Shown here: piece after piece, positions 51,459 to 59,591 of the stretch | How positions within the stretch are numbered: position 1 is the stretch's first letter | Layout of the letters: each line of letters opens with the position of its first letter | NCBI GenBank assembly: GCA_000752995.2 | Contig: LM994634.1 | Location: 423,538 to 487,537, forward strand | Source of the DNA: Haemophilus massiliensis | GTDB taxonomy: Bacteria > Pseudomonadota > Gammaproteobacteria > Enterobacterales > Pasteurellaceae | DNA length: 64,000 nt | Direction: 5' to 3' | The notes under the pieces: generated by a model | Database searches by the model: none | The model's input: the letters and a program-made list of their open reading frames with translations, nothing else | Told to the model about the DNA's origin: nothing | Made by a program: the position numbers and the translations under genes

Positions 51459-52193
51459 TATGAGCTACAATGCTTGGATATGCAGCTTATTATTCTGCTG
51501 GCATCGCATAAGGATTGGCTGAAAGAATTGATTAACCATTCGCCGGCAGCCATTATTTTATTAAATTTTAACTGTCCGCCGTCGGAAGCGGAGTGGATCA
51601 GACACAGCGGAATTGTTTGCGTTGAAATCGGTGCCAAACAAAAAAAGCCGCTGGGTATAAATGTGTGTGTAGACAGTAAAAGTGCGGTGCAAAATATGCT
51701 GCGTTTTTTAATTCAGCGAGGGCATCGAGAAATCGGGTTGTTATGTGCCAATCAGGAATTGGCTATTTTTCAACAGTATCTGGAAAGTTGGCATACTACG
51801 TTGCTGGCACATTATATGGATCCGCATTTGATTTTGCATCACGCTGAGCCTATTTCTTTTTCAACCGGTGCGAAATTATTAAATGATGCGTTGCTGGTAT
51901 GGGGGAAGGTGGATGTGCTGGTTTTTTTATCTGACGAGCTGGCATGCGGTGCTTTGTTTGAAGCCATGCGCAAGCATTTATCCGTGCCGAATGATCTTTC
52001 TATTGTCGGTTTGGGCGGATTGAATGTCAGTGCCGTCTCTTATCCTCGTTTAACAACAATAGCGATCCCTTATGAAAAATTGGGCGCTATTGCCGGTCAA
52101 AAACTGGTAGAGTCATTACAGCAGGATAATTTCGGTGAAATGGAATCAGTAATTGAGCTGCCGACGGTGTTGATCGACAGGGACAGTGTATAA
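51459..52193 (+). pseudogene. LacI-family regulator lacking its DNA-binding domain (GntR/IdnR-like)
   Basis: About 244 residues of a LacI-type effector domain remain (YELQCLDMQLIILLASHKD to LPTVLIDRD). FLIQRGHREIGLLCANQE, FLSDELACGALFEAMR, SVPNDLSIVGLGG and YPRLTTIAIPYEKLG follow the family order, closest by eye to the gluconate repressors GntR/IdnR. Some 85 N-terminal residues, including the helix-turn-helix, are missing. The frame is open to 51405, but those codons are antisense to the transketolase remnant. It is the right side of the scar. Confidence 0.82.
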
Positions 52194-52203
52194 AACTTCC
52201 AAA

Positions 52204-52236
52204 AAATATACCGCACTTTAAGCGTGCGGTATATTT
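52204..52236 (-). terminator. Terminator of the fuc operon
   Basis: Perfect 13-base stem AAATATACCGCAC / GTGCGGTATATTT with a seven-base loop. On the minus strand it is followed by six T, 24 bases past the fucP stop. One arm carries an uptake sequence. Confidence 0.88.
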
Positions 52237-52259
52237 GTGTCGATAAGATAGTTTCTTAA

Positions 52260-53546
52260 TTATTTCAATACTTTCCATGCTCTGTAGCCGTAGGCGGCGA
52301 TGACGACGAAACAGATTAGCGGGAGGATGAAAGAGAAGTTAACCGCCGGCATGCCCAGCACTTCGCCTTGATCAATGATGATGCCTTGCAGCGGTGGCAT
52401 TAAGGCGCCGCCGACAATCGCCATTACCAATCCCGCCGCGCCTAGCGTGGATTCTTCTTTTAAACCGTACAGTGCAATGCCGTAAATGGTCGGGAACATC
52501 AGCGACATAAAGCCGGAAGTTAAAATCAGGCAATATAATCCGCCGATACCGTCGATAAAAATGACGCCCAGAATACTGCAAAAACCGCCCAATGCGAATA
52601 AATAAAGCATCAGTTCCGCTTTGAGGAATTTCATGATGCTGGTGCTGATAAAACGGCTGACAATGAAGATCGCCATGGCGATGATATTGTAATTTTGCGC
52701 TTCCGCTTTGGTGAAGCCCAGGCGTTCTGCATACTGAATGATAAATGTCCAGCACATAATCTGCACACCTACATAGAATACCTGTGCAATGACGCCTTCA
52801 CGGTATTTGGCGTTGGCGTATAAACGGCGGAAAGATTCTTTGAAGGCGATTGGCGTACTTTCTTCCACTTTGGTTTTCGGCATTTTATATAAAGCGATGA
52901 TCAGCATGACGAGCAGCACCACGACACCGGCGACCAAATAAGGATTACGGATGATTTCCAGATCATGCGTGCGCACAACGGCTTTTTCCGCTGCGGATAG
53001 GGTGGGGAAGATCAAATTACCTGCCGCATCGCGTTTGTCGGATTCCAGACTGGTCAGCACAATTTGAGAGGCGACAAACATTCCGGTGATCGAACCGAGC
53101 GGGTTAAATGATTGTGCCAGATTCAGGCGGCGGGTGGCAGTTTGCGGATCGCCCATGGAAAGAATGTATGGATTGGCGGTGGTTTCCAGAAAAGCCAATC
53201 CGAAAGTCAGGATATATAAAGAGAGCAGGAAATAGGTGAATTCTTCATATAATGCGGCGGGGTAAAATAAAAACGCGCCTACCGCATACAACGCAAGACC
53301 GAGTAGCACGCCCGATTTATAACTGTAACGGCTGACAAAAAGTGCGGCGGGAATTGCCATGGTTCCGTATCCGCCGTAGAATGCAAACTGAACGAGTGCG
53401 GCTTCGGAGGCGGGAATTTCCATAACAGTCTGAAACACCGCAACCATTGGGTTGGTGATATCGTTTGCAAATCCCCACAGGGCGAACAAACTGGTAATTA
53501 AAATAAAAGGGATGACAAACTTCTTTTCAAGCACTTTGACGGTCAT
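52260..53546 (-). CDS. fucP: L-fucose-proton symporter FucP
   Basis: Major facilitator permease of 428 residues (E. coli 438) with about 12 membrane segments. FALWGFANDITNPMV has the aspartate that binds fucose in E. coli FucP, and FLETTANPYILSMGDP and LNLAQSFNPLGSI are characteristic of the FucP subfamily. Last gene of fucI-fucK-fucA-fucP; 50 bases after fucA. Confidence 0.95.
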   Translation of the reverse strand: MTVKVLEKKFVIPFILITSLFALWGFANDITNPMVAVFQTVMEIPASEAALVQFAFYGGYGTMAIPAALFVSRYSYKSGVLLGLALYAVGAFLFYPAALYEEFTYFLLSLYILTFGLAFLETTANPYILSMGDPQTATRRLNLAQSFNPLGSITGMFVASQIVLTSLESDKRDAAGNLIFPTLSAAEKAVVRTHDLEIIRNPYLVAGVVVLLVMLIIALYKMPKTKVEESTPIAFKESFRRLYANAKYREGVIAQVFYVGVQIMCWTFIIQYAERLGFTKAEAQNYNIIAMAIFIVSRFISTSIMKFLKAELMLYLFALGGFCSILGVIFIDGIGGLYCLILTSGFMSLMFPTIYGIALYGLKEESTLGAAGLVMAIVGGALMPPLQGIIIDQGEVLGMPAVNFSFILPLICFVVIAAYGYRAWKVLK

Positions 53547-53596
53547 AAAATGTTCCTTCTTAAATAAAGTGATCGGAAATCATGTTTAGCATGACA

Positions 53597-54247
53597 TTAT
53601 TTTTCCTCAATTCTTAGTCCGTAGGATTTAAATTTTTCCAGCACCACCTGCATTTCTTCCGTTGACAGCAAAGGAATCGGCTGGTTGGTGGAAAGCAGTT
53701 TGATATACCACGCCGCCAGCACTTCCACTTCATGTGCCAGCCATAAGGCTTTATCCAGATTTTTTTCTGCCGCGATTAGCCCGTGATGCGCCAGTAAAAT
53801 GGCTTTGCTTTGTTTGATGCCTTCTTTCACATATTCCGCTAATTTGTGGGTGCCGAATGTAGCATAAGGTACGCAAGGAATGTGATCAGTGCCGCCAACG
53901 GCAATCATGTAGTGAATCGGCGGAATCGGTTTTTCCAGAATAGATACGGCGGCACAGTTGATGGAGTGATTATGCACCACGGCCTGAGCATCTGCGCGCG
54001 CTTCATACACCGCTAAATGAAAATGCCATTCACTCGACGGCAATTTGCCGGCTTCGTGTTGACCATTTTTATCCACATATACGATGCTGTCTTCAGTCAT
54101 TAATTCATAAGGTGTGCCGGTCGGCGTGATCAGCATACCGTCTTGGTAACGCACGCTGACGTTACCGGCGGTGCCCTGATTTAATCCCAGTCTTGTCATC
54201 TCCAGACAAGTATCGATAATTTTGCGGGAAAGTGCTTTTTTATTCAT
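53597..54247 (-). CDS. fucA: L-fuculose-phosphate aldolase FucA
   Basis: Class II zinc aldolase of 216 residues (E. coli 215) that yields DHAP and L-lactaldehyde. NQGTAGNVSVR binds phosphate, zinc histidines lie in VVHNHSINCAA and LLAHHGLIA, and the catalytic glutamate is in LPSSEWHFH. The frame is open to 54508 across fucK, but the start at 54247 has AGAGG upstream and fits the family. Fourteen bases after fucK. Confidence 0.95.
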   Translation of the reverse strand: MNKKALSRKIIDTCLEMTRLGLNQGTAGNVSVRYQDGMLITPTGTPYELMTEDSIVYVDKNGQHEAGKLPSSEWHFHLAVYEARADAQAVVHNHSINCAAVSILEKPIPPIHYMIAVGGTDHIPCVPYATFGTHKLAEYVKEGIKQSKAILLAHHGLIAAEKNLDKALWLAHEVEVLAAWYIKLLSTNQPIPLLSTEEMQVVLEKFKSYGLRIEEK

Positions 54248-54261
54248 GTTTAAACCTCTTA

Positions 54262-55725
54262 TTATTTTATTTGAGTTAACCATTGCCGATAGTCGGCAGC
54301 TTGCGGCGACGGATAAATCCGCTGTGTGCGCGGTCGCATGGCGCGCTGTGCCTGTTCGGCGGAAGCATAAACGCCGATGCCAGCGAAGGTGAACATCGCC
54401 GCTCCCAGCACGGTGCTTTCCGCGACATCGACAATATCCAGCGGAAGATTGAGCACATCGGCGCGGATTTGATTCCACAAGCGATTTTTCGATCCGCCAC
54501 CGACGCAAATTAGACTGTTTGCGTTAAAACGGCTGACTTGCTGTAACACGTTTAAGCCGTTTTTCAGTTGCAGCGCCATATATTCCAGTGCAGCACGATA
54601 GATCTGGGCGCGACTGTGGTGCATTGACAGACCGATAATCCGCCCGTTGCCGAGCAAATCTTCTGCGGCGGCGAAATTGCCTTGTAAACGTATGCCGTCG
54701 GCGCCGGGCGGCACCTGTTCGCCTGCTGCGATCATGGTCGGATAATACTGCGCCGTTCCTGCTACATCGGCGAACAACAATTTGCCGATCCATTCCATGA
54801 CCCCGGAACCGACCCACTGTACGGCGGGATTAAATCGGTTAGGACAGGCGTCAAATTCTGTAGTTAACCCCTGCGCTACAAATGCCATATTCGGTTGAGC
54901 CTGTTCGGTACGCGCCATCAGTATTTCCCAAGTGCCCGAGCTGAGCACCGGCTGGTGTAAGCCGGCACCCGAACCGAAAACAGCAAATTGAGTGTCATGC
55001 CCGCAAGATATGACCGGAATCGGATTTAAGCCGAGCTGTGCCGCCAGTGTTTCCGACAGCAAACCGATGGGTTCGCCGGCATTGACCAACGGTGGAAAAT
55101 GTGCTGTCGTCAGCCCCAAGACCGATAGCACTTCGTCATCCCAATCGCTGCTGGCAAGAGCGGTCATCATGGATGTGCCCGCCATGGTGCGGTCGGTGGT
55201 GAAAATACCGGTCAGTCGCTGACTTAACATGGAAGAAATAAATACCCATTTATCCATACGCCGATAAATCTCAGGTTGGTGATTTTTCAGCCATAACAAC
55301 TTGAATAAGGTATTAAAACTGTATTGACCGATACCGTTGCGCCGATACAGCGCCTCGACATCAAGATAATCCGACAAATTCGCCATCATCGGCAAAGTAC
55401 GCGGACATTTCCACGAGATAATCGGGTAAAGCTGTTTTCCCTGTTTATCAAAAGGTGCGCCGTCCACGCCGAAAGTGGTGACACCGATACCGGCGATTTG
55501 TGCGGTATCGATACGTTTGGCTTTTAGTTCGGCGAGGGTTTGTTGGGCGCAATGCATCAGTTTTTGCCAGATTTCCTCAAAATCCCAAATATGAAAAGCA
55601 GGATTATCCGCATCCGGTCGGGTATTGTTGGCGAGATGATGAGCGGCGAGAATATCGCCTTTCTCATTTATTGCGATGGTGCGTAAATTGGTGGCACCGC
55701 AGTCAAAAATCAGTGCAATAGCCAT
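54262..55725 (-). CDS. fucK: L-fuculokinase FucK
   Basis: FGGY-family kinase of 487 residues (E. coli 472-482) that makes L-fuculose 1-phosphate. N-terminal IFDCGATNLRTIAIN, GVTTFGVDGAPFD, then SCGHDTQFAVFGSG, LSSGTWEILM and ICVGGGSKNRLWNQIRADV mark the fold. AGAGGG precedes the ATG, and immediately upstream lies an uptake-pair hairpin that separates it from fucI. Confidence 0.94.
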   Translation of the reverse strand: MAIALIFDCGATNLRTIAINEKGDILAAHHLANNTRPDADNPAFHIWDFEEIWQKLMHCAQQTLAELKAKRIDTAQIAGIGVTTFGVDGAPFDKQGKQLYPIISWKCPRTLPMMANLSDYLDVEALYRRNGIGQYSFNTLFKLLWLKNHQPEIYRRMDKWVFISSMLSQRLTGIFTTDRTMAGTSMMTALASSDWDDEVLSVLGLTTAHFPPLVNAGEPIGLLSETLAAQLGLNPIPVISCGHDTQFAVFGSGAGLHQPVLSSGTWEILMARTEQAQPNMAFVAQGLTTEFDACPNRFNPAVQWVGSGVMEWIGKLLFADVAGTAQYYPTMIAAGEQVPPGADGIRLQGNFAAAEDLLGNGRIIGLSMHHSRAQIYRAALEYMALQLKNGLNVLQQVSRFNANSLICVGGGSKNRLWNQIRADVLNLPLDIVDVAESTVLGAAMFTFAGIGVYASAEQAQRAMRPRTQRIYPSPQAADYRQWLTQIK

Positions 55726-55736
55726 AAAATCCCTCT

Positions 55737-55767
55737 AAAAGTGCGGTCAAAATAACCGCACTTTTTT
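55737..55767 (-). terminator. Uptake-pair hairpin between fucI and fucK
   Basis: AAAAGTGCGGT and ACCGCACTTTT form an 11-base stem with a short loop, flanked by T on both strands, only 12 bases upstream of the fucK ATG. It looks like an intrinsic terminator placed inside the fuc operon and could reduce distal expression. Confidence 0.75.
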
Positions 55768-55825
55768 AAAAATAATCAAAAGAAAAAAGATGGATACAAT
55801 CGCTTGATGAACGATTACGGTCGCA

Positions 55826-57592
55826 TTATTTGTACAGCGGACCGAAATTAGCGCATGCGCGGTAATCTTGCCCCTCTTTGTCCTGACCAAAACCGTTCCA
55901 CGCGCTTGGACGGAATACGTCCTGTTCCGCCACATTGTGCATGCAAACCGGAATACGCAGCATTGATGCCAATGTAATCAAATCTGCCCCGATATGACCG
56001 TAAGTGGCGACGCAGTGGTTAGCGCCCCAGTTGGCCATCACCGAATAAACGTCGGTGAAGGCACCGTTTCCGGTTAAGCGCGGCACAAACCAAGTACAAG
56101 GCCAGGTTTCATTTGTCCGCTTCATTAAGGTGTCGTGCACGTTTTGCGGTAATTCAATCGACCAGCCTTCGGCAATTTGCAGAACCGGACCAAGTCCTTT
56201 AATCAAATTCAGGCGGTGCATAGTAAACGGCATACCGCCGCGGGTAAGATACTGTGAGGAGTAACCGCCGCCACGGAAATATTCATGTACCGCCGGGCAC
56301 CAACGGGTGTTTTTCAAACAGCGTTTGCCGTCTTCTTCGCTGACTTCCCACGCCGGTTTAATGATCGGGTTGCCATCTTTATCCTGATGCTGACCGGTGC
56401 CGTCCAATGCCGCCGACCCGGAATTGATCAGATGAATGAATCCGCTTTGCGGGCGAAAGCCGGTGACTCGTTCGACGGCATCTTCGCTCCAATAAGTACG
56501 CACGTCGGCAAAAATTTGTGCCTGACCGGTCAGTTGATGACCGAATAGCATGTTTACTCCGTTCAGTGAGTCGTTTTCCGTGGCGAGAATATACGGCGGG
56601 CGCACACCGTTCCAGTCGTAGGTGGAGTTCAGTATCGCTTCCATAAAATCACCGTTCGGTAAATGATCGGTCCAATGACGTTGTCCTTGGAAGCCCGCGG
56701 CAATGGCGTGGTGACCCAGCGTTTCTTCACCGTAGTTCAGCGCAGCGAGTTTCGGATTACCCACCATTAAATCTCGGGTGATGATTGCCATTTTCACCAC
56801 GGTTTCCCACACCTGCGCGCGTCCTTCGGCATCACGTTGGTGTTCCGGACTGTTAACGTCCACGCCCTCTTGGCAATATTGTTTGACCCAAGATAAAGCG
56901 AGATCCACCTCTTCTTGATCATAGATTTCACGATCCAGACGGCGTTTGATTTCACTCATATCCACATATTCGTTACGCATGCCCAGATATTCTTGGAAGA
57001 ATGGTTGATTGACAATAGATCCTGCAATGCCCATGGACACCGAGCCGATGGACAAATAGGCTTTGCCGCGAATTGTGGCGACGACCAGACCGGCACGGGC
57101 AAAACGCAGCAGTTTTTCCTGCACGTCTTGCGGAATTGAGCTGTCGTCCGCTTCCTGTACTTCGGTGCCGTAAATGGAAAATGCTGGTAAACCCATTTGC
57201 GAATGTCCTGCCAGTGCCGCCGCCAGATAAACTGCACCCGGTCGTTCGGTACCGTTAAAGCCCCAAATAGCTTTCGGCATATGCGGATCCATGTCGATGG
57301 TTTCCGAACCGTAGCACCAGCATGGCGTAACCGTAATGGTTAAGCCGACATTATTTAATTTGAATTTTTCCGCACAAGCCGCCGCTTCCGCCACGCCACC
57401 GATACAGCTGTCGGCGATAACGCATTCGACAAAGCTGCCGTCGGTATGTCTTAATTGACTTTCCAACAAACGGGCGACAGATTGCGCCATATTCATGGTT
57501 TGAGTTTCAAGGGATTCACGTACACCAAGACGACGTCCGTCAATGGTTGGACGAATACCGATTTTGACCGGATTTGCTTTACATTGATTCAT
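55826..57592 (-). CDS. fucI: L-fucose isomerase FucI
   Basis: Manganese-dependent ketol isomerase of 588 residues (E. coli 591) that turns L-fucose into L-fuculose. [20 protein letters not shown] at the start, [36 protein letters not shown] and the C-terminal [16 protein letters not shown] are family blocks with the metal ligands. First gene of the fuc operon, preceded by GAGGAGATAAC. Confidence 0.96.
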   Translation of the reverse strand: MNQCKANPVKIGIRPTIDGRRLGVRESLETQTMNMAQSVARLLESQLRHTDGSFVECVIADSCIGGVAEAAACAEKFKLNNVGLTITVTPCWCYGSETIDMDPHMPKAIWGFNGTERPGAVYLAAALAGHSQMGLPAFSIYGTEVQEADDSSIPQDVQEKLLRFARAGLVVATIRGKAYLSIGSVSMGIAGSIVNQPFFQEYLGMRNEYVDMSEIKRRLDREIYDQEEVDLALSWVKQYCQEGVDVNSPEHQRDAEGRAQVWETVVKMAIITRDLMVGNPKLAALNYGEETLGHHAIAAGFQGQRHWTDHLPNGDFMEAILNSTYDWNGVRPPYILATENDSLNGVNMLFGHQLTGQAQIFADVRTYWSEDAVERVTGFRPQSGFIHLINSGSAALDGTGQHQDKDGNPIIKPAWEVSEEDGKRCLKNTRWCPAVHEYFRGGGYSSQYLTRGGMPFTMHRLNLIKGLGPVLQIAEGWSIELPQNVHDTLMKRTNETWPCTWFVPRLTGNGAFTDVYSVMANWGANHCVATYGHIGADLITLASMLRIPVCMHNVAEQDVFRPSAWNGFGQDKEGQDYRACANFGPLYK

Positions 57593-57695
57593 GTTATCTC
57601 CTCTTAATTGGTAGTGAAATTATGCGCTACAGACAAAATTATTCTTGACGAAAAGAAAGAGGCAAAACAGTCTTTTTTAGAATTTGTGTGTTTTT

Positions 57696-57711
57696 TGTGA
57701 AACGGCTCACA
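57696..57711. promoter_or_regulatory. CRP site upstream of fucI
   Basis: TGTGA-AACGGC-TCACA matches both CRP half sites perfectly. Its centre is about 71 bases from the inferred fucI start point, matching the arrangement at treB. Confidence 0.85.
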
Positions 57712-57736
57712 AAAAATAAGCAAATTTTATCCGAAA

Positions 57737-57748
57737 AATGCCCGATTT
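57737..57748 (-). repeat. Operator-like motif copy 1 (inverted)
   Basis: On the minus strand AAATCGGGCATT, followed by TTTCGGAT, giving two related units about 10-11 bases apart. Same motif as the two direct copies below, in the opposite direction. Confidence 0.5.
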
Positions 57749-57764
57749 TAGGGATTTATTTTAT

Positions 57765-57784
57765 AAATCGGTCATTTCGGGCGG
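57765..57784 (+). repeat. Operator-like motif copy 2
   Basis: AAATCGGTCATTTCGGGCGG: two TCGG units ten bases apart. It shares most of its bases with copy 3. Confidence 0.55.
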
Positions 57785-57909
57785 TTGAGTGGCATATAAT
57801 TGATGAGCCGAAATAGCCAGCAATACTTATGGAAATATAATTGTGATTCATTGAGCTAATCGGTTTTACATTAAGAAGAAACCATATTGATATTTATTCC
57901 GTTTGGAGT

Positions 57910-57930
57910 AAATCGGTCAAATCGGGCATT
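57910..57930 (+). repeat. Operator-like motif copy 3
   Basis: AAATCGGTCA then AATCGGGCATT, again with ten-base periodicity. It lies 48 bases from the deoR stop and about 320 bases upstream of fucI. Confidence 0.55.
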
Positions 57931-57978
57931 GCGGTGCGGTGGTTTTGGGGCAAAATTATTGACGGGAAGAAGCGAATG

Positions 57979-58731
57979 TCAGTACATAACATCCATAGAT
58001 TCGGCGGCGAATTCCGTTGGTAACGGCTGATCCGACACCACCAAATCAAATTGCTTCAACTTGCCGATATATGCTTGCCGCACTTTATGCAGCTTGGAGT
58101 GGTCGAACACCAAAATCGCTTGCTGCGTTTTCGCCATAGCATGCGTTTTGATGCGCGCTTCATCGAAATTAAAGCAGGTTACGCCTTGTCGGGCATCTAC
58201 GCCGGCGGCGGAAATAAAGGCTTTGCCAGTACAAACCGCCTCCAGCTCGGCGGACAAACGCACCGGCGCAAAGCAGGAATTATGGCGCGTATAATGCCCG
58301 CCGCACAGAATCACCTCACAATTCGGCTTATCCTGCAACGCCATAAATACATTCAACGAATAGCAAAGTGCGGTGAATTTTATCCCGTTATCTATCTGCG
58401 AAGCGATAAACGGAATGGTGGAGCCGCAATCGAAAAAAACCACATCGCCTTCCTGTACCAGCGGGGCAGCCAGTGAACCAATGTGCATTTTCTGCGCGAT
58501 ATTGCGGGTTTGCTGTTCGGCGATAAAATACCGTTTATCAGTATTTTGACTGGGATTGCTGACAATATAACCGCCCAACAGCACCACCGGGCCTGTATTA
58601 TGGGTTAAATCGCGTCGGATGGTCATCTCCGACACATTTAGAATTTCCGCCGCGTCACGCAGGTGAATTTTATCCATTTGTTTCAGCAAAAACGCCAGTT
58701 TCTGTACGCGCGGGCTGAGTTTGTTATCCAT
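57979..58731 (-). CDS. deoR: Deoxyribose operon repressor DeoR
   Basis: DeoR-family repressor of 250 residues (E. coli DeoR 252). The N-terminal helix-turn-helix has KIHLRDAAEILNVSEMTIRR, followed by GPVVLLGGYIVSNPS; the sugar-phosphate domain has FFDCGSTIPFIASQID, CYSLNVFMALQ, and AFISAAGVDARQGVTCFNFDE. These align with DeoR, not FucR, despite its place upstream of fucI. It follows deoC by 21 bases on the same strand. Effector by family is deoxyribose 5-phosphate. Confidence 0.88.
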   Translation of the reverse strand: MDNKLSPRVQKLAFLLKQMDKIHLRDAAEILNVSEMTIRRDLTHNTGPVVLLGGYIVSNPSQNTDKRYFIAEQQTRNIAQKMHIGSLAAPLVQEGDVVFFDCGSTIPFIASQIDNGIKFTALCYSLNVFMALQDKPNCEVILCGGHYTRHNSCFAPVRLSAELEAVCTGKAFISAAGVDARQGVTCFNFDEARIKTHAMAKTQQAILVFDHSKLHKVRQAYIGKLKQFDLVVSDQPLPTEFAAESMDVMY

Positions 58732-58752
58732 ATAAACAGGCTCTTGAGCGAA

Positions 58753-59424
58753 TTAATATTGGCTATCAGTATCGCCTAATCCGTGGATAATCGCAATCCC
58801 CGCGCTGGCACCGATACGGGTAGCGCCGGCTTTAATCACCGCCAGCGCGGTTTGGGTATCACGGATACCGCCGGAGGCTTTAACGCCGATGTCACCGACG
58901 GTTTGTTTCATTAACGCCACATCCTCAACCGTTGCACCGCCTTTATTAAACCCGGTGGAGGTTTTGACAAACGCCACGTTTAACCCTTTACAGATTTCGC
59001 AGGCATGCACGATTTCTTCCTTAGTTAGCAGACAGGTTTCCAAAATCACCTTTAACGGCGTGCCGGCACAGGCGTTCAGCACCGCTTGAATATCTTCTTC
59101 GACCGCCTGCCACTGATTGGATTTTATCAGCCCCACATTAATCACCATGTCAATTTCATTGGCGCCAGCATGAATCGCCTCTTTCGCCTCAAAGGCTTTG
59201 ACCGAACTCAGATTCGCGCCCAGCGGAAAACCGACCACTGTGCAGATTTTCACATTTGTATTGGCAAGTTGGCGTTTTGCCAACGGAATATAAGCCGAAT
59301 TAATACATACCGAGAAAAAACCGTGTTCAATGGCTTCGTCACAGAGCCGAATAATGTCCTGCTGTGTTTTTTCAGCGGTAAGTGCGGTGTGATCGATATA
59401 TTTTGCAATGTCATGTGCGTGCAT
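58753..59424 (-). CDS. deoC: Deoxyribose-phosphate aldolase DeoC
   Basis: Class I aldolase of 223 residues splitting 2-deoxyribose 5-phosphate to acetaldehyde and glyceraldehyde 3-phosphate. The Schiff-base Lys154 lies in VKTSTGF, with Lys182 in GVKASGGIRD and Asp92 in NEIDMVINVG completing the catalytic set. It is the short bacterial/archaeal type, not the 259-residue E. coli form. Followed by deoR on the same strand. Confidence 0.95.
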   Translation of the reverse strand: MHAHDIAKYIDHTALTAEKTQQDIIRLCDEAIEHGFFSVCINSAYIPLAKRQLANTNVKICTVVGFPLGANLSSVKAFEAKEAIHAGANEIDMVINVGLIKSNQWQAVEEDIQAVLNACAGTPLKVILETCLLTKEEIVHACEICKGLNVAFVKTSTGFNKGGATVEDVALMKQTVGDIGVKASGGIRDTQTALAVIKAGATRIGASAGIAIIHGLGDTDSQY

Positions 59425-59504
59425 GTTGATAACCTCTTGTTAGTGGAAAAGAAAATAAGATCTTTTTCTATCATACCGGAAAAAAAGATAAAAACTGTGA
59501 TCAA

Positions 59505-59520
59505 TGTAACTTTTTTCACA
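59505..59520. promoter_or_regulatory. Probable CRP site between deoC and the UhpC-like gene
   Basis: TGTAA-CTTTTT-TCACA matches nine of ten CRP half-site positions. It lies in the 167-base divergent gap and could serve deoC-deoR, the transporter gene or both. Confidence 0.6.
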
Positions 59521-59591
59521 TTTTTATTATTATAGACTATTAAAAAATAGATTTGTTAATTTTGTGACGAATGATGTTAAGGAGATGCATT

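Larger units (their letters stand above)
57593..57978. promoter_or_regulatory. 386-base control region between fucI and deoR
   Basis: This gap has no gene. From fucI outward it holds a possible minus-strand promoter (TTGCCT at 57660-57665, AATAAT at 57638-57643, 16-base spacer), a perfect CRP site, and three copies of an AAATCGGKCA-type motif. The part next to deoR is uptake-like but without a full uptake sequence or clear terminator. Confidence 0.6.

Noticed and set aside
53597..54508. 303-residue form of FucA overlapping fucK
   Set aside because: The extra 87 residues are Arg/Cys-rich antisense-like frame of fucK; the ATG at 54247 has a ribosome-binding site and gives the family length.
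57737..57930. The three repeated motifs as a small CRISPR array
   Set aside because: Copies differ, one is inverted, spacing is irregular (about 30 and 145 bases) and there are no cas genes.
57979..58731. DeoR-family gene as the fucose regulator FucR
   Set aside because: It is next to fucI, but its sequence follows E. coli DeoR closely (VSEMTIRR then a short link to GPVVLLGGYIV) and it is cotranscribed with deoC.
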